Shown: positions 41,631-50,448 of the stretch, piece by piece
Layout: each line of letters starts with the position of its first letter
How positions within the stretch are numbered: position 1 is the first letter of the stretch
NCBI GenBank assembly: GCA_964460115.1
Contig: CAYWPR010000007.1
Location: 1-64,000 of the forward strand
Length of the DNA stretch: 64,000 nucleotides
Direction of reading: 5' to 3'
Source: JAEUJZ01 sp964460115
Lineage (GTDB): Bacteria; Myxococcota_A; Polyangia; Palsa-1104; JAEUJZ01
The notes under the pieces: generated by a model
What the model saw: the letters and a program-made list of their open reading frames with translations, nothing else
Databases searched by the model: none
Told to the model about the DNA's origin: nothing
Position numbers and translations under genes: made by a program

Positions 41631-44201
41631 ATGGGAAACGAATTCGAAACGGCGCCAAGCGCAGGGCAGGGGGCAGCTTTCGCGCCGGCCATCCAGATCG
41701 AAGATGATCGCACTTCGATGTCCTCAGAAGGCATACGCCGCGCCTTTTTGGATCATTTGCGCTTTACGATCGGCAAGGACGACCGCCATGCCACGCCCTA
41801 CGATCGATTTATGGCGCTGGCTCTCGTCGCTCGCGATCGGCTGACGGGGCGCTGGATCGACACGCAGGCGCTTTATCGGACGCAGGATCTCAAACGCGTC
41901 TATTACCTATCCGCAGAATTTTTGCTGGGCCGCGCGCTGCGCAATAACCTATTCAACCTGAATTTGCTGCAAACGGCAGAGCAGGTCATGCGCGAGCTTG
42001 GCTATCACCTGGGCGACCTTTTGGAACAAGAGCACGATGCCGGCCTTGGCAACGGCGGCCTTGGTCGTCTGGCGGCGTGCTACCTCGACAGCATGGCCAC
42101 ACTAGATGTGCCCGGCCATGGCTACGGCATTCGCTATGAGTTTGGCATTTTCGATCAAGTCATTCGCAACGGCGCGCAATGCGAGCGGCCTGAGGAATGG
42201 CTGCGCATGGGCAATCCCTGGGAAGTGGCCCGTCCCGAATATATGCAGCACGTCCATTTTTACGGCCGCACCGAAAGCTACAAAGACCCGTACGGCGAAG
42301 AAAAAGTGCGTTGGATCGACACGAGCGGCGTGGTCGGCGTTCCCTATGACATGCCGATTAGCGGCTACGGCAGCCGCACGGTCAACACGCTGCGGCTGTG
42401 GAGCGCGCGTGCTAGCGCCGAATTTGACCTTTCCGTCTTTAATGCCGGCGACTACGAGCGCGCGGTGTTTGACAAAAACGCCAGCGAAAGCATCAGCAAG
42501 GTGCTTTACCCCAACGACTTGCTCGTCGTTGGAAAGGAACTGCGCCTCAAACAGCAGTATTTCTTCGTCGCTTGTTCCATCGCCGATCTGCTGCGCCGCC
42601 ATGTATCAACGCCGCACTATAAGCAGAGCCGCGCCGCGCTGCTGGATCGGCTGCGTAGTTTGCCCGACAAAGTGGCGATACAGCTAAACGACACGCATCC
42701 CTCCATCGCCATCCCCGAGCTTTTGCGGCAACTCATCGATATCTACGGTCTGGAATGGGAGGAGGCTTGGGCCATCACCACGGCTTGTTTCGCTTATACC
42801 AATCACACGCTTTTGCCCGAGGCCCTAGAACAGTGGAGCGTCGAGCTTTTGGGCCGGCTTTTGCCGCGCCATCTGCAGATTATTTATGAAATCAACCATC
42901 GCTTTTTGCGGCAGGTATGGACCGCCTCGCCGCACGACCCCGGGCGCATGGAACGCATGTCGCTTGTACAAGAGCGGCCGGTCAAAAGCGTGCGCATGGC
43001 TTATTTGGCCACGCTGGGCTCGCATTCGATAAATGGCGTGGCGGCGCTGCACAGCCGGCTATTGCGCGAGACGCTTTTGCCAGAATTTGCGCAGATGTTT
43101 TCGAATCGCTTCACAAATATTACAAACGGGGTGACGCCGCGCCGCTGGCTTTTGCAAAGCAATCCGGCTTTGACCAAGGCCATCGAAAAGCGAATCGGCA
43201 CCGCTTGGCATCGCGATTTGGAACAACTTTCGCAGCTTGCCGCGTTTGCCGAGGACCCGGCGCTGCAAGCCGAACTGCAAGCGATCAAACTCGACAACAA
43301 ACGCCGCTTGGCGGAATACATTCGCCGCCACAACCACATCGAAGTCGAACCAAGCGCGCTTTTCGACGTGCAAATCAAGCGCCTGCACGAATACAAGCGC
43401 CAGCTTTTGAACATTTTGCATCTCATTGCGCTGTATCAGCGCATCAAAAGCGGAGCGCCGCTGCCTGCGGGCGTGCCGCGCGTGGCGATTTTTGGCGCCA
43501 AAGCGGCCCCGGGTTATATGCGGGCCAAGCTGATCATTCACCTTATCAATTCCGTTGCCGACGTCGTCAATAACGACCAGACGATTGGCGATCAGCTAAA
43601 AATCGTATTTTTGGCCAACTATCGCGTCTCGCTGGCCGAAATCATCATTCCGGCGGCCGATCTGAGCGAGCAAATTTCGACGGCCGGTCTAGAAGCTTCG
43701 GGCACCGGCAACATGAAGCTGGCCATGAACGGCGCTTTGACCATCGGCACGCTCGACGGCGCCAATATAGAAATTCGCGAGCGGGTGGGCGCCGAAAACT
43801 TCTTTTTGTTTGGCATGACGGCCGAAGAGGTGATGGCGCTGCGGCCGCATTATCGTCCGTGGGAGGTGTATCGCAAAAGCGCGGCTCTGCGCGGCGCCAT
43901 CGATTTGGTGCGCTCGGGCTTTTTTTCCTATGACGATCCGGCGCGTTTTGCGCCGCTTATCGACGCGCTTTTGCCGCCTGAATCAAGTTCCGCATCAGCC
44001 CGCGGCGATGATTTCTTCGTGCTGGCGGATTTTGACGCCTACGCGGCTTGTCAAACTCGCGTCGAGCAGGCTTTTGCCGAGCCGGCCCGCTGGGCCCGCA
44101 TGGCCATATTGAACATTGCTCACATGGGCTATTTTTCGTCGGATCGCTCGATTCGCGAGTACGCCGAGCGCATTTGGAACGTAAAAAGAGCGTCTCTATA
44201 A
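41631..44201 (+). CDS. glgP: Glycogen phosphorylase
   Basis: The 856-residue protein is a full-length GT35 phosphorylase. It starts with FRLTIGKD-like FTIGKDDRHATPYDRF, then YYLSAEFLLGRALRNNL, LEQEHDAGLGNGGLGRLAACY and GYGIRYEFGIFDQ. The catalytic C-terminal half holds NGVTPRRWL, VQIKRLHEYKRQLLN, and EASGTGNMKLAMNGALTIGT, whose Lys (near 695) carries pyridoxal phosphate. It releases glucose-1-phosphate from the non-reducing ends of glycogen or maltodextrin with inorganic phosphate. GGAGG is close to ATG 41631. It stands alone here, without glgA, glgB or glgC neighbours, and runs convergent with the anti-sigma gene. Confidence 0.95.
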   Translation: MGNEFETAPSAGQGAAFAPAIQIEDDRTSMSSEGIRRAFLDHLRFTIGKDDRHATPYDRFMALALVARDRLTGRWIDTQALYRTQDLKRVYYLSAEFLLGRALRNNLFNLNLLQTAEQVMRELGYHLGDLLEQEHDAGLGNGGLGRLAACYLDSMATLDVPGHGYGIRYEFGIFDQVIRNGAQCERPEEWLRMGNPWEVARPEYMQHVHFYGRTESYKDPYGEEKVRWIDTSGVVGVPYDMPISGYGSRTVNTLRLWSARASAEFDLSVFNAGDYERAVFDKNASESISKVLYPNDLLVVGKELRLKQQYFFVACSIADLLRRHVSTPHYKQSRAALLDRLRSLPDKVAIQLNDTHPSIAIPELLRQLIDIYGLEWEEAWAITTACFAYTNHTLLPEALEQWSVELLGRLLPRHLQIIYEINHRFLRQVWTASPHDPGRMERMSLVQERPVKSVRMAYLATLGSHSINGVAALHSRLLRETLLPEFAQMFSNRFTNITNGVTPRRWLLQSNPALTKAIEKRIGTAWHRDLEQLSQLAAFAEDPALQAELQAIKLDNKRRLAEYIRRHNHIEVEPSALFDVQIKRLHEYKRQLLNILHLIALYQRIKSGAPLPAGVPRVAIFGAKAAPGYMRAKLIIHLINSVADVVNNDQTIGDQLKIVFLANYRVSLAEIIIPAADLSEQISTAGLEASGTGNMKLAMNGALTIGTLDGANIEIRERVGAENFFLFGMTAEEVMALRPHYRPWEVYRKSAALRGAIDLVRSGFFSYDDPARFAPLIDALLPPESSSASARGDDFFVLADFDAYAACQTRVEQAFAEPARWARMAILNIAHMGYFSSDRSIREYAERIWNVKRASL

Positions 44202-44216
44202 ATTGGCAAATCTCTT

Positions 44217-45719
44217 CTATCGTCGCGCTGCCGAGTCGGCAGCTTTGGAGGGAGCCGCCTTTTTGGCGCGCGGCGCTACCGCTTTGCGACTGTCGAGGCT
44301 GGACAGGGAATTGCGCGAATTGCCGTAGCCGTCTGCACTCGGCTCGGCATTTTGCGCCGGACTGCTGACAGGAAGCGGCGCCTGGTTTTGCGCAGGCGCC
44401 TGCGACTGACAGGCGCGTTGCCATTGGGCGCGCATTTCGGCCGAACTAGACGTGCCGGCAAAAGACTGTTCCAGCCGTTGCAGCGCGGCGTAGGCATCGC
44501 TACAGCGCCCCTTTTGCAAGTGCATCTGGACCGCTGCCACAAGTGCACTGCTTGAGTTTTCCGTATCGGTGTTGCTGGCGCGCTGCGGTCCGGCGCCGCG
44601 CGTGTAGCGCGGGGCTTCGACAGGGGCCGCCGGCGGTGCGTCCGGGCCCGGACTGTGATTGTTGCGAGCCCGCTGAATTTGATTGTCGGCGTATTGTCCG
44701 CCTGCAGCTTCTTCGACACTGGCTCCGGTGCTGGCGGGCGCATTGGCCACTTGGGGCGCCGCGCGCGGCGCTGCAGGAGCTCCCGCTGCTCCGCCTAGCT
44801 CTTGCTGCTGGGCCAGGGTTTCGACGATTCGTTCGCGATGGCGGTTCTGCGCGGCGGCCATCTGATCTTTTACCGTCTCGGGTTCGGCCGGAGCCGGCGC
44901 GGCTGCTTCGGCAGCGGGCGGCTCGGGCGGGGGCGGCGTAACAAAACCGGATTCTTCTGCCGCCTGCTTCTTGGCTTTGCCAGATGAAAGATCGTCAAGT
45001 TCTGTGAGAAGCCCTCCGCGCGCCTGTCCTTTGCCGCTATGGGCGACTTGGGCCGCCGCATAAACCGGCGCTGCATGGGCGGCAGCCACCGGCGGCTGCC
45101 GTGGTTCGAACGTGGGTTTGGCGGGGGCCTTGGACAAGGCTTCGACAAACGCCTCTTTTAAAGGCAAGCCGCTCGGCGGGGCGGTATTTTTTTCGCTCAT
45201 GGCAGGAACTGCACCGCTTGCCGGCGGAGCTGCTGCCAAACGCGGCGCTGTTTCCGCCGATGGCGCGAGCATAGCGATCTTTTCTGCAGGCTGTAGCATC
45301 GCAGGTGCTTCTGGCGCAACAGGCGGCGCCTGCTGCGATTTTAAGACCACCCAAAACAGGGCCGCGGCCGCCGCAGCAAAGATGCCACTCGCCGGACTTT
45401 GAAACAGGCGTCGCAGGCCGCGCCGCTTTAAGCCTTCGGCCCGGCTGGCTTTTTGCGCCGACGAAATGCTGACAACCTTGCTCGGTCCTTGCGCCGCTTG
45501 CTGCATCAAAAGCGCGGTCATCCGCGCCACCGACTCTGCGGACTGCTCTGGAGCGGGCAGCTTTTGATAGGCGCGGCGCACCCCTTGTAGCGACTCGACG
45601 GCGGCGCGCAGGTCGCTATCTCGATCCAATTGCGCTTCAAAGGCCGCCCGCTCCTCAGCGCCAAGCTCGCCGTACACGTAATCGAGCACTCGCTCGTCTT
45701 CTGCTCTTGGCTGCATCAT
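44217..45719 (-). CDS. Anti-sigma factor lacking the zinc-finger cysteines, with a Pro/Ala-rich exported tail
   Basis: The 500-residue protein starts with VLDYVYGELGAEERAAFEAQLDR split as YGELGAEER and FEAQLDRDSDLRAAVE, the anti-sigma domain layout of zf-HC2 proteins. The usual HLxxCxxC is replaced by QLDRDSDL, so no zinc site is formed. A membrane segment (IFAAAAAALFWVVL) sits near residue 115-130. The long C-terminal part, Ala/Pro/Gln-rich, lies outside the cytoplasm; it ends with a helical region holding YAALQRLEQSFAG, with a Ser/Arg-rich tail after that. Its ATG overlaps the stop of the ECF sigma gene by four bases (ATGA), so the two are co-translated. It is the probable inhibitor of that sigma factor. 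Confidence 0.8.
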   Translation of the reverse strand: MMQPRAEDERVLDYVYGELGAEERAAFEAQLDRDSDLRAAVESLQGVRRAYQKLPAPEQSAESVARMTALLMQQAAQGPSKVVSISSAQKASRAEGLKRRGLRRLFQSPASGIFAAAAAALFWVVLKSQQAPPVAPEAPAMLQPAEKIAMLAPSAETAPRLAAAPPASGAVPAMSEKNTAPPSGLPLKEAFVEALSKAPAKPTFEPRQPPVAAAHAAPVYAAAQVAHSGKGQARGGLLTELDDLSSGKAKKQAAEESGFVTPPPPEPPAAEAAAPAPAEPETVKDQMAAAQNRHRERIVETLAQQQELGGAAGAPAAPRAAPQVANAPASTGASVEEAAGGQYADNQIQRARNNHSPGPDAPPAAPVEAPRYTRGAGPQRASNTDTENSSSALVAAVQMHLQKGRCSDAYAALQRLEQSFAGTSSSAEMRAQWQRACQSQAPAQNQAPLPVSSPAQNAEPSADGYGNSRNSLSSLDSRKAVAPRAKKAAPSKAADSAARR

Positions 45720-46324
45720 GGGAGGGCCCGTGCCATATCTTGGTACTCGGACAGCGTTCCGCGTAACTTTTCTAAAGCATAGCGCATTCGACTTTTGACG
45801 GTGTTTTCCGAAACGCCAATGACCTCGGCGATTTCTTTAAAAGAAAGATCGGCGCGTTCACGCATCAAAAACACCTCGCGCTGATCTTCGGGCAGCTCGG
45901 CAATCGCGGCTTCCAGGCGTCCTTGCAGCTGCCGACCGATGGCCTGACGATCTACCGCCAAATCCGGGGCCGCGGTGCGATCGAGCAAGCTGCCGCCCTC
46001 CTCATCGGTGGCGTCCAGACTCTGCGTTTTGCGATGTTTGCGCCGACGCGAGGCGTCGATACACAAATTGCGGGCCAGCGTAAACAGCCAGGTCGTAAAC
46101 TTTGCCCGCTGCTCGTAGCTGGCGGCTTGTTTGACCACGCGCAAGAAGGTCTCTTGCGTCAAATCCTCGGCTTGCGCCGTATTGTGCGGCCCCACCGAGC
46201 GCAAAATGAACTCGAAGATCGAGTGCCGGTGCCGCGAAAGCAGGATCTCAAAGGCGCGCACGTCTCCATCGCGGAAGCGCAGCATCAGCGTTTCATTGGA
46301 GTCGGCAAAGACTTGGGCGGCCAA
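45716..46324 (-). CDS. ECF RNA polymerase sigma factor (RpoE type)
   Basis: The sigma-70 region 2 reads MLRFRDGDVRAFEILLSRH, then AEDLTQETFLRVVKQA and FTTWLFTLARNLCIDASRRR; region 4 reads AIAELPEDQREVFLMRERADLSFKEIAEVIGVS, split by a linker, ending in TVKSRMRYALEKLRG. The layout is a group 4 (ECF) factor of 202 residues. I prefer TTG 46324, because GAGGG lies six bases upstream and region 2 begins 13 residues later. TTG 46390, with AGGA upstream, would add 22 residues. It overlaps the anti-sigma gene and is divergent from a Ser/Thr kinase; the trigger is unknown. Confidence 0.9.
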   Translation of the reverse strand: MAAQVFADSNETLMLRFRDGDVRAFEILLSRHRHSIFEFILRSVGPHNTAQAEDLTQETFLRVVKQAASYEQRAKFTTWLFTLARNLCIDASRRRKHRKTQSLDATDEEGGSLLDRTAAPDLAVDRQAIGRQLQGRLEAAIAELPEDQREVFLMRERADLSFKEIAEVIGVSENTVKSRMRYALEKLRGTLSEYQDMARALP

Positions 46325-46461
46325 GAAAGCCCTCAAATTCCACGAGGATGTTTGAACTCGATATGGTATCTCACTCGCCAGTGTGTACAAAGCGACATTT
46401 CCTGCCTATGTCTTTTGTGAACGCACTGCGCGCCGCGAGGTTCTAATGAGGTTGTAATTTT

Positions 46462-47529
46462 ATGGCCCTGTCCCTGCCCCAAGTCGAACTGCCGCGCATA
46501 AACGGCTGTCGCATTTTGTCCGAGCTGTCGAGTGGCGGAATGGCCATTCTTTATCACGGCATTCAAGAGACTTTGAATCGTCCTGTGGCCGTCAAAGTCC
46601 TGCGCAGCGATGCGGTAGAAACTGCCGCCGGGCCTGCAGCTACAGACAATGCCAAAGCCGCCCTGAGGCATTTTCAGCGGCAGCCCGACTGGGCCGATCG
46701 CTTCATTCGCGAGGCGCGGCTTTTGGCGACGCTGCAGCACGAGAACCTGCCGCAGGTTTACGACTTGATCGATGCCCGCGGGCAGGGCGGCACGCTCTAT
46801 ATCATTATGGAGCTCTGCACGGGCACGGATCTTTTGGAGCTTTTGTTGCGGCAAGCTGTATTGCCCGCGGCGCTGGCCGCCTACATTGCCTTGGGGGCGG
46901 CGCAGGCGCTGGCTTATATACATGCTCGCGGAATTTGGCATCGCGACGTCAAGCCGGCCAATTTGCTTTTGACGCGGCAGGGTACCATCAAGCTCGTTGA
47001 TTTTGGCACGGCCTGGAATGTCGAAAATGCTCGCGATCGGCTGGGAATCGAAGTGGGACTCGGCACGCCAAGCTATATGAGCCCGGAGCAGGCTCTGGGG
47101 CAGCCTCTTGATCACCGATCCGATCAATTTTCGCTCGGCATCGTTCTTTATCAGATGCTGACCGGGCGCAAGCCTTTTGCAGGCACGCCGCATTTGCCGG
47201 CGGCGTCGCCAAATGGCCTGCTCGCGCAAGTGCTACGCGCTGCGCCACCGCCGCTGCGTACGCTAAATCCAGCGGTCCCGCGGCGACTGGCCGCCGTTGT
47301 CGAGCGCTGCCTACGCCGCCGCGCCGATGAGCGCTTTCCTCACACCGAGGCACTGGTGCAGGAACTTAGCCGCTCAGTCGAAGGTGCCCATATCGCGGCC
47401 GACGAGCTTTGCCGACTGCTGGCGGCGCATAAGCTTATCGAAACGCGAAATCTTGGGCCATGGCGCGCTCAACCGCGAAACCTAGCGCCATCTTGGCTGC
47501 GCCATCTGCTACGCGCGCTAAGGCAATAG
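46462..47529 (+). CDS. Soluble Ser/Thr protein kinase
   Basis: The 355-residue protein is a Hanks-type kinase with no membrane segment. ILSELSSGGMAILYHGIQE is the glycine loop; PVAVKVL holds the ATP-binding Lys; HRDVKPANLLL lies near residue 159; VDFGTAW (near 180) is the metal-binding DFG; GTPSYMSPEQAL is the activation segment end. An insertion of about 20 residues (DAVETAAGPAATDNAKAALR) sits between the VAVK strand and helix C, which is unusual. A basic C-terminal tail (about 310-355) has no known domain. It is divergent from the ECF sigma gene, 137 bases apart. It appears catalytically complete. Confidence 0.9.
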   Translation: MALSLPQVELPRINGCRILSELSSGGMAILYHGIQETLNRPVAVKVLRSDAVETAAGPAATDNAKAALRHFQRQPDWADRFIREARLLATLQHENLPQVYDLIDARGQGGTLYIIMELCTGTDLLELLLRQAVLPAALAAYIALGAAQALAYIHARGIWHRDVKPANLLLTRQGTIKLVDFGTAWNVENARDRLGIEVGLGTPSYMSPEQALGQPLDHRSDQFSLGIVLYQMLTGRKPFAGTPHLPAASPNGLLAQVLRAAPPPLRTLNPAVPRRLAAVVERCLRRRADERFPHTEALVQELSRSVEGAHIAADELCRLLAAHKLIETRNLGPWRAQPRNLAPSWLRHLLRALRQ

Positions 47530-47556
47530 TTCCACGAACAAATCGGCTGCTGCGCT

Positions 47557-50427
47557 GTGGTAGAGTGGAAACTTGTGACGTTTTCTGGGACGACACCCCG
47601 CGATTCGGGCCAGCAAGCAGAAGAGCCGCCCAGCCAAAGTACCTTGCGTGTTTGGCGCCGGCCGGCGGCGCGGCCGCGCTTTGGCTTGCGAGTTGCGCTG
47701 ATTGGCCTGCTGCTCGCTGTTGGGCTTGGCGTCGCCGTTCCATTTATCGGGGCTTCTCTTATTAAGAGCATGGTCATCCCCAAGCTGGCCGAGCGCTACG
47801 GCGTCGAGCTGCGGCTGGCGGATGCCAAGATTCGTCCGAATCGAGTGCTCTTGCGCGGTCTTATCGTGCGGGTTGCCGGCCGCGTCGATCCTTTGACTGC
47901 GCCGCGCGCCGAAGTGAAATTCGCCTTGGGGGCGCTTTTGCGCGGCCAGGTCGAGCTCATCGAAGTTACGCTGGACCGGCCGCTGATTCAAATTGTACGC
48001 GGTGGTGACGAAGACAATATCTCGGCCATTTTGCACCGCTTGCACAGTTTGGCGCCACCAAGCGGAGGCAGCAAGCGTGCTCGGCTGAGCGGTCCGCAAA
48101 CGCTTGTCATAAAGTCCGCCGAGGTGGACGTTCGCGATGATGCCGGAGTGATACATATAGCGGCCCTAGACGCCAAGGTGCAGCGCCAAGGTACAAGTCA
48201 ACTGAGCCTGTCGGATTGCATCGCCGAGATCGCCGGCGGCGCGACGGCGCGGGCCGAGCGAGTCGATGTACGCTTTTCAAGCAGCGGTCGCTTTTTACCG
48301 ACTGGGCTGCCCGAAATCTCGGTGGCCGGCGGCGCAGTGGTTCCTTGGCGGCGCCTGGCCATGACCGGAATTTCCGGCACCATTCGTCCGGATAAGGCTG
48401 AGCCGACGCGGGCAGTCATTGAATTGGCCGGCGGCTACGGCGGAGTTGCCAAGCAGCTTTGGCAAGCCAGCGGCTGGGTTCAGCCGGACGGCAAAAACGG
48501 CTTGCTCAACCATCATGGTGCCGAGGCCGAGCTGCATGTTTACGCGCAGCGCTTTTTGCTGTCTTCGCTCGAGCCGATTTTGAAAGACACGCCGATTATC
48601 GATGCCGATAAGACCGAGGTAGACGCCAACCTGGATCTGCATTTCGCGCAGCGGGCCTTGGATTTTTCCGGATCATTTCACATGTCCGGACTGTCGGTGT
48701 TTACGCCGCGGCTCGTCGCCGAGCCGGTGCGCGATCTGGGCATTGCGGTATCGGCCAAAGGCCGGGTGGATTTAAAAACCCGCCGCTTTCGCTTGGAACG
48801 CGGGGTGCTGCGCTGGAACGGCGCGACCGCCGAGCTTGAAGCCGAAGCCGAGGCCCAACCGGCTTCGGCGCAGCGGACCTCGGTTGCGGCAGTGGCGGGA
48901 AGCTCGGTCGGCATCGCCCCAAGTGGTCCGAGTTGGCGCGAAAGATGGCGCACCGTGTCCATGCATTTGACGGTTCCGCCGATTGCCTGCCAAGCGCTGC
49001 TGGATTCATTGCCGTCTGCAATCGTGCCCCGCATTCGTCCCTTTCGGCTGGCCGGAACATTTTTTACCGACGTGCGACTGTGGGTCGATTTCGCCAAGCT
49101 GATGAAGCTGCCTCCGGCGGTCGATCCCAATAATCCTGATCCGCCGCTGACCGCAGAGGACGAAGTCAACGAGCTGGCCGCCATGCTGCCGGCTGCCGCC
49201 GTCGCTACCGCCAAAAGTCGAGGCCAACGGCCAGGGCCAGGGCCAGCCGGCGGTCCCGCCATCAAGGATCCTAAGGACGATCCCGTGCAGCTTAACGGCC
49301 GCGTCGGCATCGAGGGATGCAAAGTTTTAGAGGCTCCCAAAGATCTCAGCGCGGCGCGTTTGCTGAATTCTTTTGAACACTCGGTCCTTGTCGAAGGCGA
49401 TCGCGAGCTGCGGTTTAGCATCGGTCCCGCCAATTCCGACTTCGTTTCCTACTCGGAGATTTCGCCGCACCTTATCAATTCGATTATGACCACAGAGGAC
49501 AATGGCTTTTTGCGCCATCGCGGATTTATCGTCTCAGAATTTCGCAGTGCGCTGCAGGCCAATTTGGAGCGCGGCTATTTTCGCCTCGGGGCGTCTTCGA
49601 TCACCATGCAGATGGTCAAAAACGTTCTTTTGTCTCGAGAAAAAACCCTGTCGCGCAAGCTGCAGGAACTGTTTTTGACTTGGTACTTAGAAAGCAGCCT
49701 GACCGATGATGCGGATTTGTTGAGAGCGATCGGCAAAGGGATTTCGCCGAATCAGTTTTGGCTGAACAAGCTGCAAAAAGCGATGCTGGCTACGGCCGCG
49801 CCGCCAAGTCCGGCGCCAATTCCGCCGGCCCAGCTGGGCTCGCCGTCCTTGCTAAGTCCGCCCCCTGCACCTGAAGCTTCGCCTGTCGTCCCTGAAGGGC
49901 CAGTGACCGCGGCGCAGGCTTTTAGCCCACTGCGCGATCTGACGCCGATAAAGCGGCGCATCCTTGAAATCTACTTCAACGCCATCGAGTTTGGTCCCTA
50001 CCTATACGGCATCGGCAAAGCGACGCGGCACTACTTTGGCAAGGCGCCCAAGGATTTGACTCCGCGCGAAGCGGCTTGGTTTTCGTCGATTTTGCCAAAC
50101 CCCAAGCGGCGCTACATCCACTACTGCAAAGGGGCACCCGACGAGCGTTGGGAAAAATATATAGACCGCATTCTGCGTCGGCTTTATGAACGCAGACGAA
50201 TTACCGACGAAGAATACGCGTCAGCACTACAACAACGGCTGGTCTTTGATCGTACAGAAGCGCTGCCTGAAAAAGAATGTCTGGCGCTGATTTTGCGCAT
50301 GACCGAGCCACCGCCAAGCCCCGCCGAAGCCGGCTCGACGGCGCGGCCGCTGAGATTGCCGCCGCCACCGCCGTGGGCGGAAGACGATGTACACCTGGCG
50401 GCTCGACCGCACCCCAGCAATCGCTGA
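47557..50427 (+). CDS. AsmA-like domain fused to a GT51 peptidoglycan glycosyltransferase
   Basis: The 956-residue protein begins at GTG 47557 (GTG 47575 also possible). A membrane anchor spans about 44-66 (VALIGLLLAVGLGVAVPFIG). Residues about 70-560 are AsmA/DUF748-like beta-rich: VIPKLAERYGVELRLADAKI and FALGALLRGQVELIEVTLDRP are typical. Residues about 640-900 have the transglycosylase motifs in order: EDNGFLRHRG (motif 1, near 646), GASSITMQ (motif 2, near 678), RKLQELFLTWYLES (motif 3, near 700) and KRRILEIYFNAIEFGP (motif 4, near 797). Motifs 3 and 4 are normally about 25 residues apart; here a Pro-rich insert brings the gap to about 97. No transpeptidase domain follows. It should polymerise glycan strands from lipid II in the periplasm. 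Confidence 0.85.
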   Translation: MVEWKLVTFSGTTPRDSGQQAEEPPSQSTLRVWRRPAARPRFGLRVALIGLLLAVGLGVAVPFIGASLIKSMVIPKLAERYGVELRLADAKIRPNRVLLRGLIVRVAGRVDPLTAPRAEVKFALGALLRGQVELIEVTLDRPLIQIVRGGDEDNISAILHRLHSLAPPSGGSKRARLSGPQTLVIKSAEVDVRDDAGVIHIAALDAKVQRQGTSQLSLSDCIAEIAGGATARAERVDVRFSSSGRFLPTGLPEISVAGGAVVPWRRLAMTGISGTIRPDKAEPTRAVIELAGGYGGVAKQLWQASGWVQPDGKNGLLNHHGAEAELHVYAQRFLLSSLEPILKDTPIIDADKTEVDANLDLHFAQRALDFSGSFHMSGLSVFTPRLVAEPVRDLGIAVSAKGRVDLKTRRFRLERGVLRWNGATAELEAEAEAQPASAQRTSVAAVAGSSVGIAPSGPSWRERWRTVSMHLTVPPIACQALLDSLPSAIVPRIRPFRLAGTFFTDVRLWVDFAKLMKLPPAVDPNNPDPPLTAEDEVNELAAMLPAAAVATAKSRGQRPGPGPAGGPAIKDPKDDPVQLNGRVGIEGCKVLEAPKDLSAARLLNSFEHSVLVEGDRELRFSIGPANSDFVSYSEISPHLINSIMTTEDNGFLRHRGFIVSEFRSALQANLERGYFRLGASSITMQMVKNVLLSREKTLSRKLQELFLTWYLESSLTDDADLLRAIGKGISPNQFWLNKLQKAMLATAAPPSPAPIPPAQLGSPSLLSPPPAPEASPVVPEGPVTAAQAFSPLRDLTPIKRRILEIYFNAIEFGPYLYGIGKATRHYFGKAPKDLTPREAAWFSSILPNPKRRYIHYCKGAPDERWEKYIDRILRRLYERRRITDEEYASALQQRLVFDRTEALPEKECLALILRMTEPPPSPAEAGSTARPLRLPPPPPWAEDDVHLAARPHPSNR

Positions 50428-50448
50428 AAGACTTCCGGCACCATACCC

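Noticed and set aside
46333..47229. 298-codon minus-strand frame across the kinase at 46462
   Set aside because: It is opposite an intact Hanks kinase with all motifs, and the translation is Arg/Gln-rich with no family features.
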